NCBI GenBank assembly: GCA_045612365.1 | Contig: JAZKYY010000004.1 | Span: 109,966-173,965, forward strand | Direction: 5' to 3' | DNA length: 64,000 nucleotides | From: RGIG9608 sp045612365 | Lineage (GTDB): Bacteria > Bacteroidota > Bacteroidia > Bacteroidales > Paludibacteraceae | Shown here: positions 18,651-26,500 of the stretch, in pieces | How the letters are laid out: each line of letters begins with the position of its first letter | Numbering within the stretch: the first letter of the stretch is position 1 | Notes under the pieces: model-generated | The model's database searches: none | The model's input: only the letters and a program-made list of their open reading frames with translations | Told to the model about the DNA's origin: nothing | Position numbers and translations under genes: made by a program

Positions 18651-18740
18651 ATTTCTATGTTTAAGAAACTGGTAATAAACGATGTATATATAGCAAATTG
18701 TCGTTTATGTATTCAATAAATATTTTTTTATATAAACACA

Positions 18741-18748
18741 CAAAGGTA
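18741..18748 (-). promoter_or_regulatory. Promoter -7 box for the FAH-porU-porV operon
   Basis: TACCTTTG on the minus strand, 90 bases upstream of the FAH start. It is the only consensus box I find ahead of the five-gene run. Confidence 0.5.
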
Positions 18749-18808
18749 GAAAAGAAAAAGTGAATAATCAAATGAAAAACCTAAGTAAGAATCGACGTGA
18801 TTTTTTAC

Positions 18809-18816
18809 TATCTTTG
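18809..18816 (+). promoter_or_regulatory. Promoter -7 box for leuS
   Basis: TATCTTTG, 38 bases upstream of the leuS ATG, divergent from the FAH operon promoter. Confidence 0.6.
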
Positions 18817-18854
18817 TGGCTTATATGTCGTGTGAAAAATAAAAAATCATAGAA

Positions 18855-21671
18855 ATGGAATATAACTTCAAAGAAATTGAGCAGAACTGGCAACAATATT
18901 GGAAAGAAAATGCCATTTATAATGTTGAAAACGGTGGCGAAAAGCCTAAATTTTATGTGCTTGATATGTTCCCTTACCCTTCGGGAGCAGGGTTGCATGT
19001 TGGGCATCCGTTAGGTTACATTGCCTCGGATATTTATAGCCGTTACAAACGTTTGCAAGGGTTCAACGTATTGCACCCAATGGGCTTTGATGCTTATGGA
19101 TTGCCAGCTGAGCAATATGCTATTCAAACAGGACAACATCCTGCAGTTACTACAGAAAAAAATATTGCACGTTATTGCGAGCAACTTAATAAAATAGGTT
19201 TTTGTTATGATTGGAATCGCGAGGTTCGCACTTGCGATGCTGATTATTATAAATGGACACAATGGGCATTTCAAAAAATGTTCTCGCATTGGTATAGTTG
19301 CGAAGCAAATGCAGCTCGTCCAATTTCGGAACTTATAGAAATTTTTAGTAAGCAAGGAAATGCTGACGTACGAGCTGCTCAAAGCGAAACCCCAACGTTT
19401 ACTGCCGATGAGTGGAACGGTTGGGACGAAAAACATCAGCAAGAAATATTGATGAATTATCGTATTGCATATCTTGCTGATACTAAAGTAAACTGGTGTC
19501 CAAAGTTGGGATGTGTATTGGCAAATGATGAGGTAAGCGAAGGTCTTTCAGTACGTGGAGGTTATCCTGTAGAACAACGTGTTATGCGTCAGTGGAGTTT
19601 GCGTGTGTCGGCTTATGCACAACGCTTACTTGATGGTTTAGAACAAATTGACTGGACCGATTCACTCAAGGAAACGCAAAAAAATTGGATTGGTCGTTCC
19701 GAAGGAACTGAAGTGCAATTCAAGGTAAAAGATAGCGATATGGAATTTACCATATTCACTACTCGTGCCGACACAATGTTTGGTGTAACGTTTATGGTAT
19801 TAGCACCAGAAAGCGAACTTGTGGCCAAACTCACAAAATCCGAATGTGCCGAAGCAGTAGAGGCATATTTGGAACGTACAAAAAAACGTACTGAACGTGA
19901 ACGTATTTCGGATCGCAGTGTAACTGGTGTTTTCTCAGGTTCTTATGCTATAAATCCATTTACAGGCGAAGAAGTACCTGTTTGGATTTCTGACTATGTG
20001 CTTGCTGGATATGGAACAGGTGCTATTATGGCCGTGCCAGCTCATGATAGTCGCGACTATGCTTTTGCTAAACAATTCAATTTGCCTATTGTTCCGTTGA
20101 TTGAAGGTTGCGACGTTAGCATAGAAAGCTACGATGCAAAAGATGGTATTGTATGCAACTCGCCAAAAGCAGGAGTTGAACCATATTGTAATTTGGTGCT
20201 AAATGGATTAACTGTAAAAGAAGCTATTGCAGCAACTAAAAAATATGTAGAATCTCACAATTTAGGACGAGTAAAAGTAAATTATCGTTTGCGTGATGCT
20301 GTATTTAGTCGTCAGCGCTATTGGGGAGAACCATTCCCAGTTTATTATAAAGACGGAATGCCATATATGATTCCTGAAAATTGCTTGCCACTAGAATTGC
20401 CAAAAGTTGATAAGTTTTTGCCAACGGAAAGTGGAGAACCACCACTTGGTCATGCAAAACTTTGGGCATGGAACGAGGCGGAAGCCACTTTGGCAGATGT
20501 TGCGGAGATTGACAATAAAAACATTTTCCCATTGGAACTTTGTACAATGCCTGGCTTTGCTGGTTCAAGTGCGTACTTTTTGCGCTATATGGACAACAAA
20601 AACGGAGATGCACTTGTAGGCAAAACTGCTAATGAATATTGGCAAAATGTAGATTTGTATATTGGTGGAACAGAACACGCTACAGGTCACTTGATTTATA
20701 GCCGTTTTTGGAATAAATTTTTGTTCGATTTGGGCGTAATTTGCAAAGATGAACCATTCCAAAAACTTATCAATCAGGGAATGATTCAAGGAAGAAGTAA
20801 TTTTGTTTATCGCGTTGTGGGTACAAATAAATTTGTGTCGCTCAACTTAAAAAACGAATATGAAACGCAACAAATTCACGTAGATGTGAATCTTGTGGCA
20901 AACGACATTCTTGATATTGAGCGTTTCCGCAATTGGATGCCAGAATATAAGGATGCAGAATTTATCCTTGAAAATGGGAAATATGTTTGCGGTTGGGCAG
21001 TAGAAAAAATGTCGAAATCAATGTTCAACGTAGTGAACCCAGACGATATAGTTGAGCGTTATGGTGCAGACACGTTGCGATTCTACGAAATGTTCCTTGG
21101 CCCATTGGAACAATCAAAACCTTGGGATACAAACGGAATAGATGGTGTTCACCGCTTTTTACGTCGCCTTTGGGCAATGTACGAAAATGTTAGCGATGAA
21201 CAACCTTCGGCAGAAGAGTTGAAAACATTGCATAAAACAATTAAGAAAATTACGTTCGATATTGAACATTTTTCATTCAATACGTCGGTGTCTGCATTTA
21301 TGATTTGCCAAAACGAACTTTCGCAACTCAAGTGCAACAAACGTGCAATTCTTGAGCCACTAACAGTGCTTATTGCACCATTTGCTCCGCACATTGCCGA
21401 AGAACTTTGGCATCGCTTAGGCAACGATACTACAGTTTGTGATGCAACATTCCCTATTTGCAATGAAGAATATTTGGTAGAATCAAGCGTAAAATATCCT
21501 ATTTCGTTTAACGGAAAAGTGCGTTTTACACTTGAAATGCCAGCTGATATGAGTAAAGAAGATGTTGAAAAAACAGCTCTTGCAAATGAACAAACACAAA
21601 AATATCTCGATGGGAAATCTCCTCGAAAAGTAATTGTTGTGCCAGGAAAGATTGTGAATATAGTGTTGTAA
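18855..21671 (+). CDS. leuS: Leucine--tRNA ligase
   Basis: Class I synthetase of 938 residues. The HIGH motif is H48-V-G-H51 and the KMSKS loop is residues 718-722. An editing (CP1) domain includes TTRADTMFGVTFMVLAPE and GTGAIMAVPAHDSRD. The protein is longer than E. coli LeuS (about 860), with extra segments such as ARPISELIEIFSKQGN (~150-190) that are usual in Bacteroidota (family knowledge). The anticodon-binding domain is C-terminal. The S41 protease follows after 11 bp. Confidence 0.97.
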   Translation: MEYNFKEIEQNWQQYWKENAIYNVENGGEKPKFYVLDMFPYPSGAGLHVGHPLGYIASDIYSRYKRLQGFNVLHPMGFDAYGLPAEQYAIQTGQHPAVTTEKNIARYCEQLNKIGFCYDWNREVRTCDADYYKWTQWAFQKMFSHWYSCEANAARPISELIEIFSKQGNADVRAAQSETPTFTADEWNGWDEKHQQEILMNYRIAYLADTKVNWCPKLGCVLANDEVSEGLSVRGGYPVEQRVMRQWSLRVSAYAQRLLDGLEQIDWTDSLKETQKNWIGRSEGTEVQFKVKDSDMEFTIFTTRADTMFGVTFMVLAPESELVAKLTKSECAEAVEAYLERTKKRTERERISDRSVTGVFSGSYAINPFTGEEVPVWISDYVLAGYGTGAIMAVPAHDSRDYAFAKQFNLPIVPLIEGCDVSIESYDAKDGIVCNSPKAGVEPYCNLVLNGLTVKEAIAATKKYVESHNLGRVKVNYRLRDAVFSRQRYWGEPFPVYYKDGMPYMIPENCLPLELPKVDKFLPTESGEPPLGHAKLWAWNEAEATLADVAEIDNKNIFPLELCTMPGFAGSSAYFLRYMDNKNGDALVGKTANEYWQNVDLYIGGTEHATGHLIYSRFWNKFLFDLGVICKDEPFQKLINQGMIQGRSNFVYRVVGTNKFVSLNLKNEYETQQIHVDVNLVANDILDIERFRNWMPEYKDAEFILENGKYVCGWAVEKMSKSMFNVVNPDDIVERYGADTLRFYEMFLGPLEQSKPWDTNGIDGVHRFLRRLWAMYENVSDEQPSAEELKTLHKTIKKITFDIEHFSFNTSVSAFMICQNELSQLKCNKRAILEPLTVLIAPFAPHIAEELWHRLGNDTTVCDATFPICNEEYLVESSVKYPISFNGKVRFTLEMPADMSKEDVEKTALANEQTQKYLDGKSPRKVIVVPGKIVNIVL

Positions 21672-21682
21672 GAATAAAAGGC

Positions 21683-23284
21683 ATGAAAAAACACATTGTT
21701 TGCATATTGGCGTTAATTTTTTGCTATTTCTCTAATGCTCAAAATAGTAATCAGAAGACGTTTGAGATTTCCAAGAATTTGGATAATTATAGTTCTATTT
21801 TGCATATTATAGATCAACTTTATGTTGACTCTGTAGATTATACCTCGTTGGTGCAAGGAAGTATAAATTACATGTTGTCAGAACTGGATCCTTACACCGT
21901 ATATATTCCGGAGAGTAAAGAAGAAGACTTGAAGTTGATGACTTCTGGCGAGTATGGAGGAATTGGAGCTTTAATTATGCAAAGAGGAAAAGAGGTTGTT
22001 ATTTCTGAGCCTTATGAAGGAATGCCCGCTCAAACGGCAGATTTACGTTGCGGAGATGTGATATTAGAAATTGATGGAAAAAGTCTTGAAGGAAAGAACA
22101 CCTCAGAAGTAAGCAATTTGCTTAAAGGAGTTCCAGGTACACAATTTGAACTAACTATTAGAAGACCTGGGGAGAAAAAAAATCTGAAGAAAACCATTGT
22201 TAGAAAAAAAATTCAATTGCATCCTGTTCCTTATTTTGGTGTGGTAGACGATAATATTGGTTTTATTCAGTTATCGGAGTTTACTGATAAGGCAACAATA
22301 GAATTCCGACAAGCACTTGATAGCTTGGTAAAGAAGAACAATATCTCCTCTTTAATCATAGATTTAAGAAACAATGGGGGAGGCTTAATAAATGAGGCTT
22401 GTAAAATAGCTTCATTGTTTGTTCCAAAAAACACTGAAATAGTTTCTACGAAAGGAAAGGATGATGATCAAAACTTTTCGTACAAAACAACTTTGGATCC
22501 TGTATATGGAACAATGCCATTGGTTATTTTGACAAATGGATCATCGGCATCGGCATCAGAAATTTTGGCAGGAGCTTTTCAGGACTTGGATAGAGCAACT
22601 ATTATTGGCACCAAAACATTTGGTAAAGGTTTAGTGCAAAGTGTCAGAGAACTTCCTGGAAAAGGTTTCTTGAAATTCACAATTGCAAGATATTATACGC
22701 CAAGTGGACGATGCGTACAAGCAATTAATTACAACAATTCGTCAAAAAATAGTTCTGATAGTTCAAAAAATATATTTTATACAAAATCGGGTCGAATGGT
22801 TCTTGGAGGAGGAGGAATAACTCCTGATTCTATTGTTTCTGTACCCCAAAAAGACATCAACGTATCATTTCATCTCTATTCTCAAATGCTAATATTTGAT
22901 TTCGCTACGAATTATGCAAGAAAACACCGACAAATAGCTCCCATAGATGTTTTTTCTATTACAGAGCAAGATTTCAAGGACTTTATTGCTTTTGTAAAGG
23001 AGAAGAATTTTACTTACAAACCTGAAAGTGAAGAACCAATAAACATGTTGAAAGAATCTGCAAAAATAGAAGGTTACGAGGCGCTTATTGCTGATGAAAT
23101 AAAATCAATATCGGAGAAACTAAAGCCAAACATCGAAAAAGAGATGGAAGAAAACAAATCTGATATCATTGATTTTATCAACTTTGAAATCATTAAACGA
23201 TACTATTTCCAAAAAGGTACTATTCAATACAATCTCCGTAATGATAAGTGCGTAGAGAAGGCAATCGAGGTTTTGAAAAGATAA
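21683..23284 (+). CDS. S41 family C-terminal processing peptidase
   Basis: Periplasmic tail-specific-type serine protease of 533 residues. A signal peptide ends near FSNAQ. A PDZ domain covers about 85-165 (GGIGALIMQRGKEVVISEPYEGMPA then GDVILEIDG). The S41 core has LIIDLRNNGGGL, LTNGSSASASEILAGAF with the nucleophilic Ser, and TFGKGLVQ with the catalytic Lys. An additional ~150-residue C-terminal region follows, as in Bacteroidota CtpA homologues. It is downstream of leuS and ends in a strong bidirectional terminator. Confidence 0.92.
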   Translation: MKKHIVCILALIFCYFSNAQNSNQKTFEISKNLDNYSSILHIIDQLYVDSVDYTSLVQGSINYMLSELDPYTVYIPESKEEDLKLMTSGEYGGIGALIMQRGKEVVISEPYEGMPAQTADLRCGDVILEIDGKSLEGKNTSEVSNLLKGVPGTQFELTIRRPGEKKNLKKTIVRKKIQLHPVPYFGVVDDNIGFIQLSEFTDKATIEFRQALDSLVKKNNISSLIIDLRNNGGGLINEACKIASLFVPKNTEIVSTKGKDDDQNFSYKTTLDPVYGTMPLVILTNGSSASASEILAGAFQDLDRATIIGTKTFGKGLVQSVRELPGKGFLKFTIARYYTPSGRCVQAINYNNSSKNSSDSSKNIFYTKSGRMVLGGGGITPDSIVSVPQKDINVSFHLYSQMLIFDFATNYARKHRQIAPIDVFSITEQDFKDFIAFVKEKNFTYKPESEEPINMLKESAKIEGYEALIADEIKSISEKLKPNIEKEMEENKSDIIDFINFEIIKRYYFQKGTIQYNLRNDKCVEKAIEVLKR

Positions 23285-23299
23285 TTTCTCCTAAAAAAG

Positions 23300-23329
23300 A
23301 AAAAACAGTGCATTGCACTGTTTTTTTTT
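23300..23329. terminator. Bidirectional terminator after the S41 protease
   Basis: AAAAACAGTGCA and TGCACTGTTTTTTTTT form a nearly loopless perfect hairpin with a T9 run. The convergent 143-residue ORF ends at 23328. Confidence 0.8.
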
Positions 23330-23759
23330 ACAGTAATCTATATGCTTTGTATTTCACATAATAACTCCCATATCCTGGTTCCTCTTTTGTATCCGTCCAC
23401 TTCCAGCCGGAGTCGCTTTCATCGTGATTTAAATAAAAGTCTGAATTAGCCTCATGTTTCCAGATGTAAGTTTCATTCGATTTTAGATTAAAAGTTTTGG
23501 TAGATACAAGTTTACCCTTCTTATACAATTCAGCCTCTACTGAAACAGGAATACTATTCATGTTATAAAAAGAATAACCAAACCTTTTTGTGGATGTTTT
23601 CCACATACTATACCCATATCTATTAGTCCCATTGTCTACTTTATACTCAGGACCATCATAGATAACTAATTTTGTTTCCACACCTTTTACCTCATACACC
23701 TGAGCGAAACCAGCAACACTACTCATTAGAGCAAACATAAAAATAAATATTTTTTTCAT
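23328..23759 (-). CDS. Small secreted protein, unknown function
   Basis: 143 residues with a clear signal peptide (MKKIFIFMFALMSSVAGFAQ). The mature part is Tyr/Lys/Trp-rich and predicted to be mostly beta, for example SFYNMNSIPVSVEAELY, KKGKLVSTKTFNLKSNETYIWKH and a Trp/Gly/Tyr C-terminus. No known domain is recognised. The central segment resembles part of the next gene upstream (23821-24198), suggesting diverged paralogues. The stop overlaps the end of the shared terminator. Real coding is supported by the signal peptide and codon pattern. Confidence 0.6.
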   Translation of the reverse strand: MKKIFIFMFALMSSVAGFAQVYEVKGVETKLVIYDGPEYKVDNGTNRYGYSMWKTSTKRFGYSFYNMNSIPVSVEAELYKKGKLVSTKTFNLKSNETYIWKHEANSDFYLNHDESDSGWKWTDTKEEPGYGSYYVKYKAYRLL

Positions 23760-23820
23760 GATTTATTACACTATTATCCGTGTCGTGCGCAACTTTTAAA
23801 ACTTAATTAAATTAACAATA

Positions 23821-24198
23821 TTAGTCCCTACGGTCTTTTTTAGGGGCTTCTTTCTCAAATTGCACTGTAACATACTTCTCATAGCCTTTTGGGACATCCC
23901 CTGGCCAAGCATAAACAGTTTTTTCTTCCCTACTTTGACAACGTATAACACTATCGTAATAGTCACTAACACGTTGTCCTTTATATGATAAGTACCAAGT
24001 AAAGGAGTAATAAGCAAATTCATTGATGAAATAACCATGGTTATCATTTGTATTATACAAACATACAATATATGCTCCATCATTTTGTGGAGTGATGCTT
24101 GAACACTCTATACCTACGTGTTTGTTAATTATATAACGCTCTCCATATGTAGATATAACTAAAAACATAAAAAGGATACTTACAATTATTTTTTTCAT
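23821..24198 (-). CDS. Small secreted protein, unknown function, possible paralogue of its neighbour
   Basis: 125 residues from the ATG at 24198 (MKKIIVSILFMFLVISTYGE, a signal peptide). The frame is open for 37 codons upstream, but that part is not signal-like and is rejected. The mature protein has two cysteines that could pair (IECSS and IRCQS) and a segment FTWYLSYKGQRVS...SREEKTVYAW. This aligns loosely by eye with the adjacent 143-residue protein. It ends in a Lys/Asp/Arg-rich tail. Function unknown. The 336-bp region upstream of it carries the inverted repeat at 24302-24417. Confidence 0.55.
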   Translation of the reverse strand: MKKIIVSILFMFLVISTYGERYIINKHVGIECSSITPQNDGAYIVCLYNTNDNHGYFINEFAYYSFTWYLSYKGQRVSDYYDSVIRCQSREEKTVYAWPGDVPKGYEKYVTVQFEKEAPKKDRRD

Positions 24199-24301
24199 CT
24201 TATTTAATCTTTTAATTAATGTCGGTAATGTTATTGTACCTTTTAGATGATTCTTATTTGGGTACGCACATAAAAAAGCACGGTACTTTTTAGTATATTC
24301 T

Positions 24302-24417
24302 CTATCCAAGGTGTTTGGCGTAACCTACCAGTAGAATAACCAAAAGCTCGTGCTTGTCACACGAGCATTCTGCAATATTCCTACTGGTTTCCTTTTAGTC
24401 GCCAAACTTCTGGATAG
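24302..24417. repeat. Four-step nested inverted repeat (possible structured RNA or cruciform)
   Basis: Paired arms from outside in: CTATCCA/TGGATAG, GTTTGGCG/CGCCAAAC, ACCAGTAG(AATA)/(TATT)CCTACTGGT, GCTCGTG/CACGAGC with a 7-base loop. The internal loops are asymmetric. No ORF crosses it. It lies in the 24199-24534 gap between the secreted-protein gene and glmM. The apical loop lacks the conserved SRP sequence. Smaller hairpins follow at 24425-24440 and about 24460-24475. Confidence 0.6.
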
Positions 24418-24534
24418 TAGAATAAAGCTAAAATGCTTTTCCAAAAATTTCAAGATGTACGTATCAAGTACGTTTTATATCTGTTTCGTAGAAATCAAGT
24501 TTTTAAAGGGTTAAACAATAAATTTTATTAAATC

Positions 24535-25926
24535 TTAAATATTCGCTATTCTTCGTATTTCGTCCATAATGGCATGTGCAAACTTGTCGGCTTGCTCGCG
24601 TGTAGGAGCTTCGCTATAAATGCGGATAATAGGCTCGGTATTCGATTTGCGCAAGTGCACCCATCCTTGTGGGAAGTCTATTTTTACACCATCAATGTCA
24701 TTGATTTTGAATTGTTTGTAGCAACCTTTTATCACGCAAAGCACACCATCGACATCGATATTTGGTGTAAGCTGAATTTTGTTTTTAGAGATAAAATAGT
24801 TGGGGTAAGAAGCACGCAATTCGGATACACTTTTCCCTGATTTTGCCATGTGGGTTAGAAACAATGCTATACCTACCAAAGCGTCGCGACCGTAGTGCGA
24901 AGCAGGGTAGATGACTCCACCATTGCCTTCTCCACCGATTACGGCGTTAGTTGCTTTCATTTTTTCAACCACGTTTACCTCGCCCACAGCCGATGCGTTG
25001 TATTCGCATCCGTATTTTGTGGTTACGTCGCTCAATGCACGTGTAGAACTTAGGTTTGAAACCGTATTGCCTTTGGTGTGTTGCAACACATAGTCGGCGA
25101 CGGAAACAAGTGTGTATTCCTCGCCAAACATTTCTCCATTTTCGCAGATAATGGCCAAACGATCGACGTCAGGATCTACAACAAAACCTACATCGGCTTT
25201 TTTCTCTTTTATCAAGTTAGAAATATCTTCCAAGTGTTCAGGGAGTGGTTCTGGATTGTGTGGAAAATGTCCGTTTGGCTCACAGTAAAGTTTTTCTACT
25301 TGCTCAACTCCAAGAGCCTCTAAAAGTTTGGGAATAGCAATTCCTCCAACGGAATTGACACAATCGCAAGCCACCTTAAAGTTGGCATTGCGAATAGCTT
25401 CAACATCAACCAAATCGAGTTTAAGAACACTTTCGATATGTCGTTTGGTGAAATCAAATTTTTCAATCAAAGTACCAACTTCATCTACTTCAGCGTATGA
25501 AAACTCTCCACGATCGGCAATTTCTAGTAAAGCTTCGCCTTCGGCTTTATTAAGAAATTCGCCACGTTCGTTAAGCAGTTTCAAGGCATTCCATTGTTTT
25601 GGATTATGGCTTGCTGTAAGAATAATTCCTCCATCAGCTTGCTCCATCGTGACAGCAAGTTCTGTAGTAGGAGTTGATGCCAATCCAATGTTTGTAACAT
25701 CGCATCCACAGCCAAGCAATGTCCCAATAACCAAGTGATTTACCATCTCTCCAGAAATACGAGCATCACGTCCAACAACCACTTTGCAACGTGTTTTGTT
25801 GCGATAAGTTTTTAGCCATGTAGCATAAGCCGAAGTGAATTTTACTACATCAATAGGTGAAAGTCCATCGCCAACGGCACCGCCAATAGTACCGCGAATA
25901 CCTGAAATACTTTTAATAAGAGTCAT
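24535..25926 (-). CDS. glmM: Phosphoglucosamine mutase-type phosphohexomutase
   Basis: Converts glucosamine 6-phosphate to the 1-phosphate for UDP-GlcNAc (GlmM) or a related hexose phosphate. The 463 residues have the phosphoserine loop ILTASHNPKQWNALK (Ser106), the Mg2+ loop DPDVDRLA, a sugar-binding GGEGNGGVIYP segment and the phosphate-binding RKSNTEPIIRIYSEA. Bacteroidota proteins of this size are usually called GlmM, but PGM/PMM specificity cannot be excluded from sequence. It lies 30 bp after the DUF4827 gene on the same strand. Confidence 0.88.
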   Translation of the reverse strand: MTLIKSISGIRGTIGGAVGDGLSPIDVVKFTSAYATWLKTYRNKTRCKVVVGRDARISGEMVNHLVIGTLLGCGCDVTNIGLASTPTTELAVTMEQADGGIILTASHNPKQWNALKLLNERGEFLNKAEGEALLEIADRGEFSYAEVDEVGTLIEKFDFTKRHIESVLKLDLVDVEAIRNANFKVACDCVNSVGGIAIPKLLEALGVEQVEKLYCEPNGHFPHNPEPLPEHLEDISNLIKEKKADVGFVVDPDVDRLAIICENGEMFGEEYTLVSVADYVLQHTKGNTVSNLSSTRALSDVTTKYGCEYNASAVGEVNVVEKMKATNAVIGGEGNGGVIYPASHYGRDALVGIALFLTHMAKSGKSVSELRASYPNYFISKNKIQLTPNIDVDGVLCVIKGCYKQFKINDIDGVKIDFPQGWVHLRKSNTEPIIRIYSEAPTREQADKFAHAIMDEIRRIANI

Positions 25927-25956
25927 ATAATTATAGAATTATGTTTTTTTATTTTT

Positions 25957-26496
25957 TTAATGATGAAATTTTATTTTCATTTCGAAATAGTAAGGGACAA
26001 GATTGGCTTGTGCAACAGAAAAACCAATGCTTCCTGGTACAATAATTTTGCACTCAGCACCAGGTTTTCTCATGTATCCAATAGCTTCGTGCCAAGCCTC
26101 GCAGTCGCTGACCATTGAAACTTTGTACTCTACTTCCTTTGGGCGAGGATCGTCTTGAGTAGTCCAGAAACTTTCTATAATAGCTCCTTTTTCCAATGTT
26201 TTCTGTTTATAGCGGACTTGTACTCTATCTCCAAATTTAACATCTTCTCCTTCTCCTTTTTTGGTAAGCTGAAAATATAGCCCCGACTCAGTTAGAACAT
26301 ATTCGTTAGTTTTAAAAACAGAGTCAGTGGGAAAGTTTTCTAGTACAACTATACCTTCGCGTTCGATAAACTCATTGATGAGCTTCTCTTGTTCTTTTAA
26401 CTGATCGGCATACCGAACACCCTCTTCTTCGTTACAAGAAGTTGAGGTGAAAGCAACACTACATATTAAGATTAAATTTATAAATAATCGTTTCAT
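25957..26496 (-). CDS. DUF4827 lipoprotein, FKBP-like
   Basis: Lipoprotein of 179 residues from the ATG at 26496. The signal is LFINLILICSVAFTSTSC with the lipobox Cys. Residues ~60-179 are an FKBP-like fold (FGDRVQVRYKQKTLEKGAIIES...IVPGSIGFSVAQANLVPYYFEMKIKF), matching the Bacteroidota DUF4827 family. Peptidyl-prolyl isomerase activity is unproven, and the aromatic pocket of active FKBPs is not evident. It sits between thrA (4 bp) and glmM (30 bp), likely one transcript. The in-frame ATG at 26517 would overlap thrA and is less likely. Confidence 0.8.
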   Translation of the reverse strand: MKRLFINLILICSVAFTSTSCNEEEGVRYADQLKEQEKLINEFIEREGIVVLENFPTDSVFKTNEYVLTESGLYFQLTKKGEGEDVKFGDRVQVRYKQKTLEKGAIIESFWTTQDDPRPKEVEYKVSMVSDCEAWHEAIGYMRKPGAECKIIVPGSIGFSVAQANLVPYYFEMKIKFHH

Positions 26497-26500
26497 TGTA

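Noticed and set aside
24302..24417. Identification of the inverted repeat as 6S or SRP RNA
   Set aside because: It lacks the SRP apical GGAAG-type loop and the open central bubble with closing stem of 6S RNA. It is kept as an unnamed repeat.
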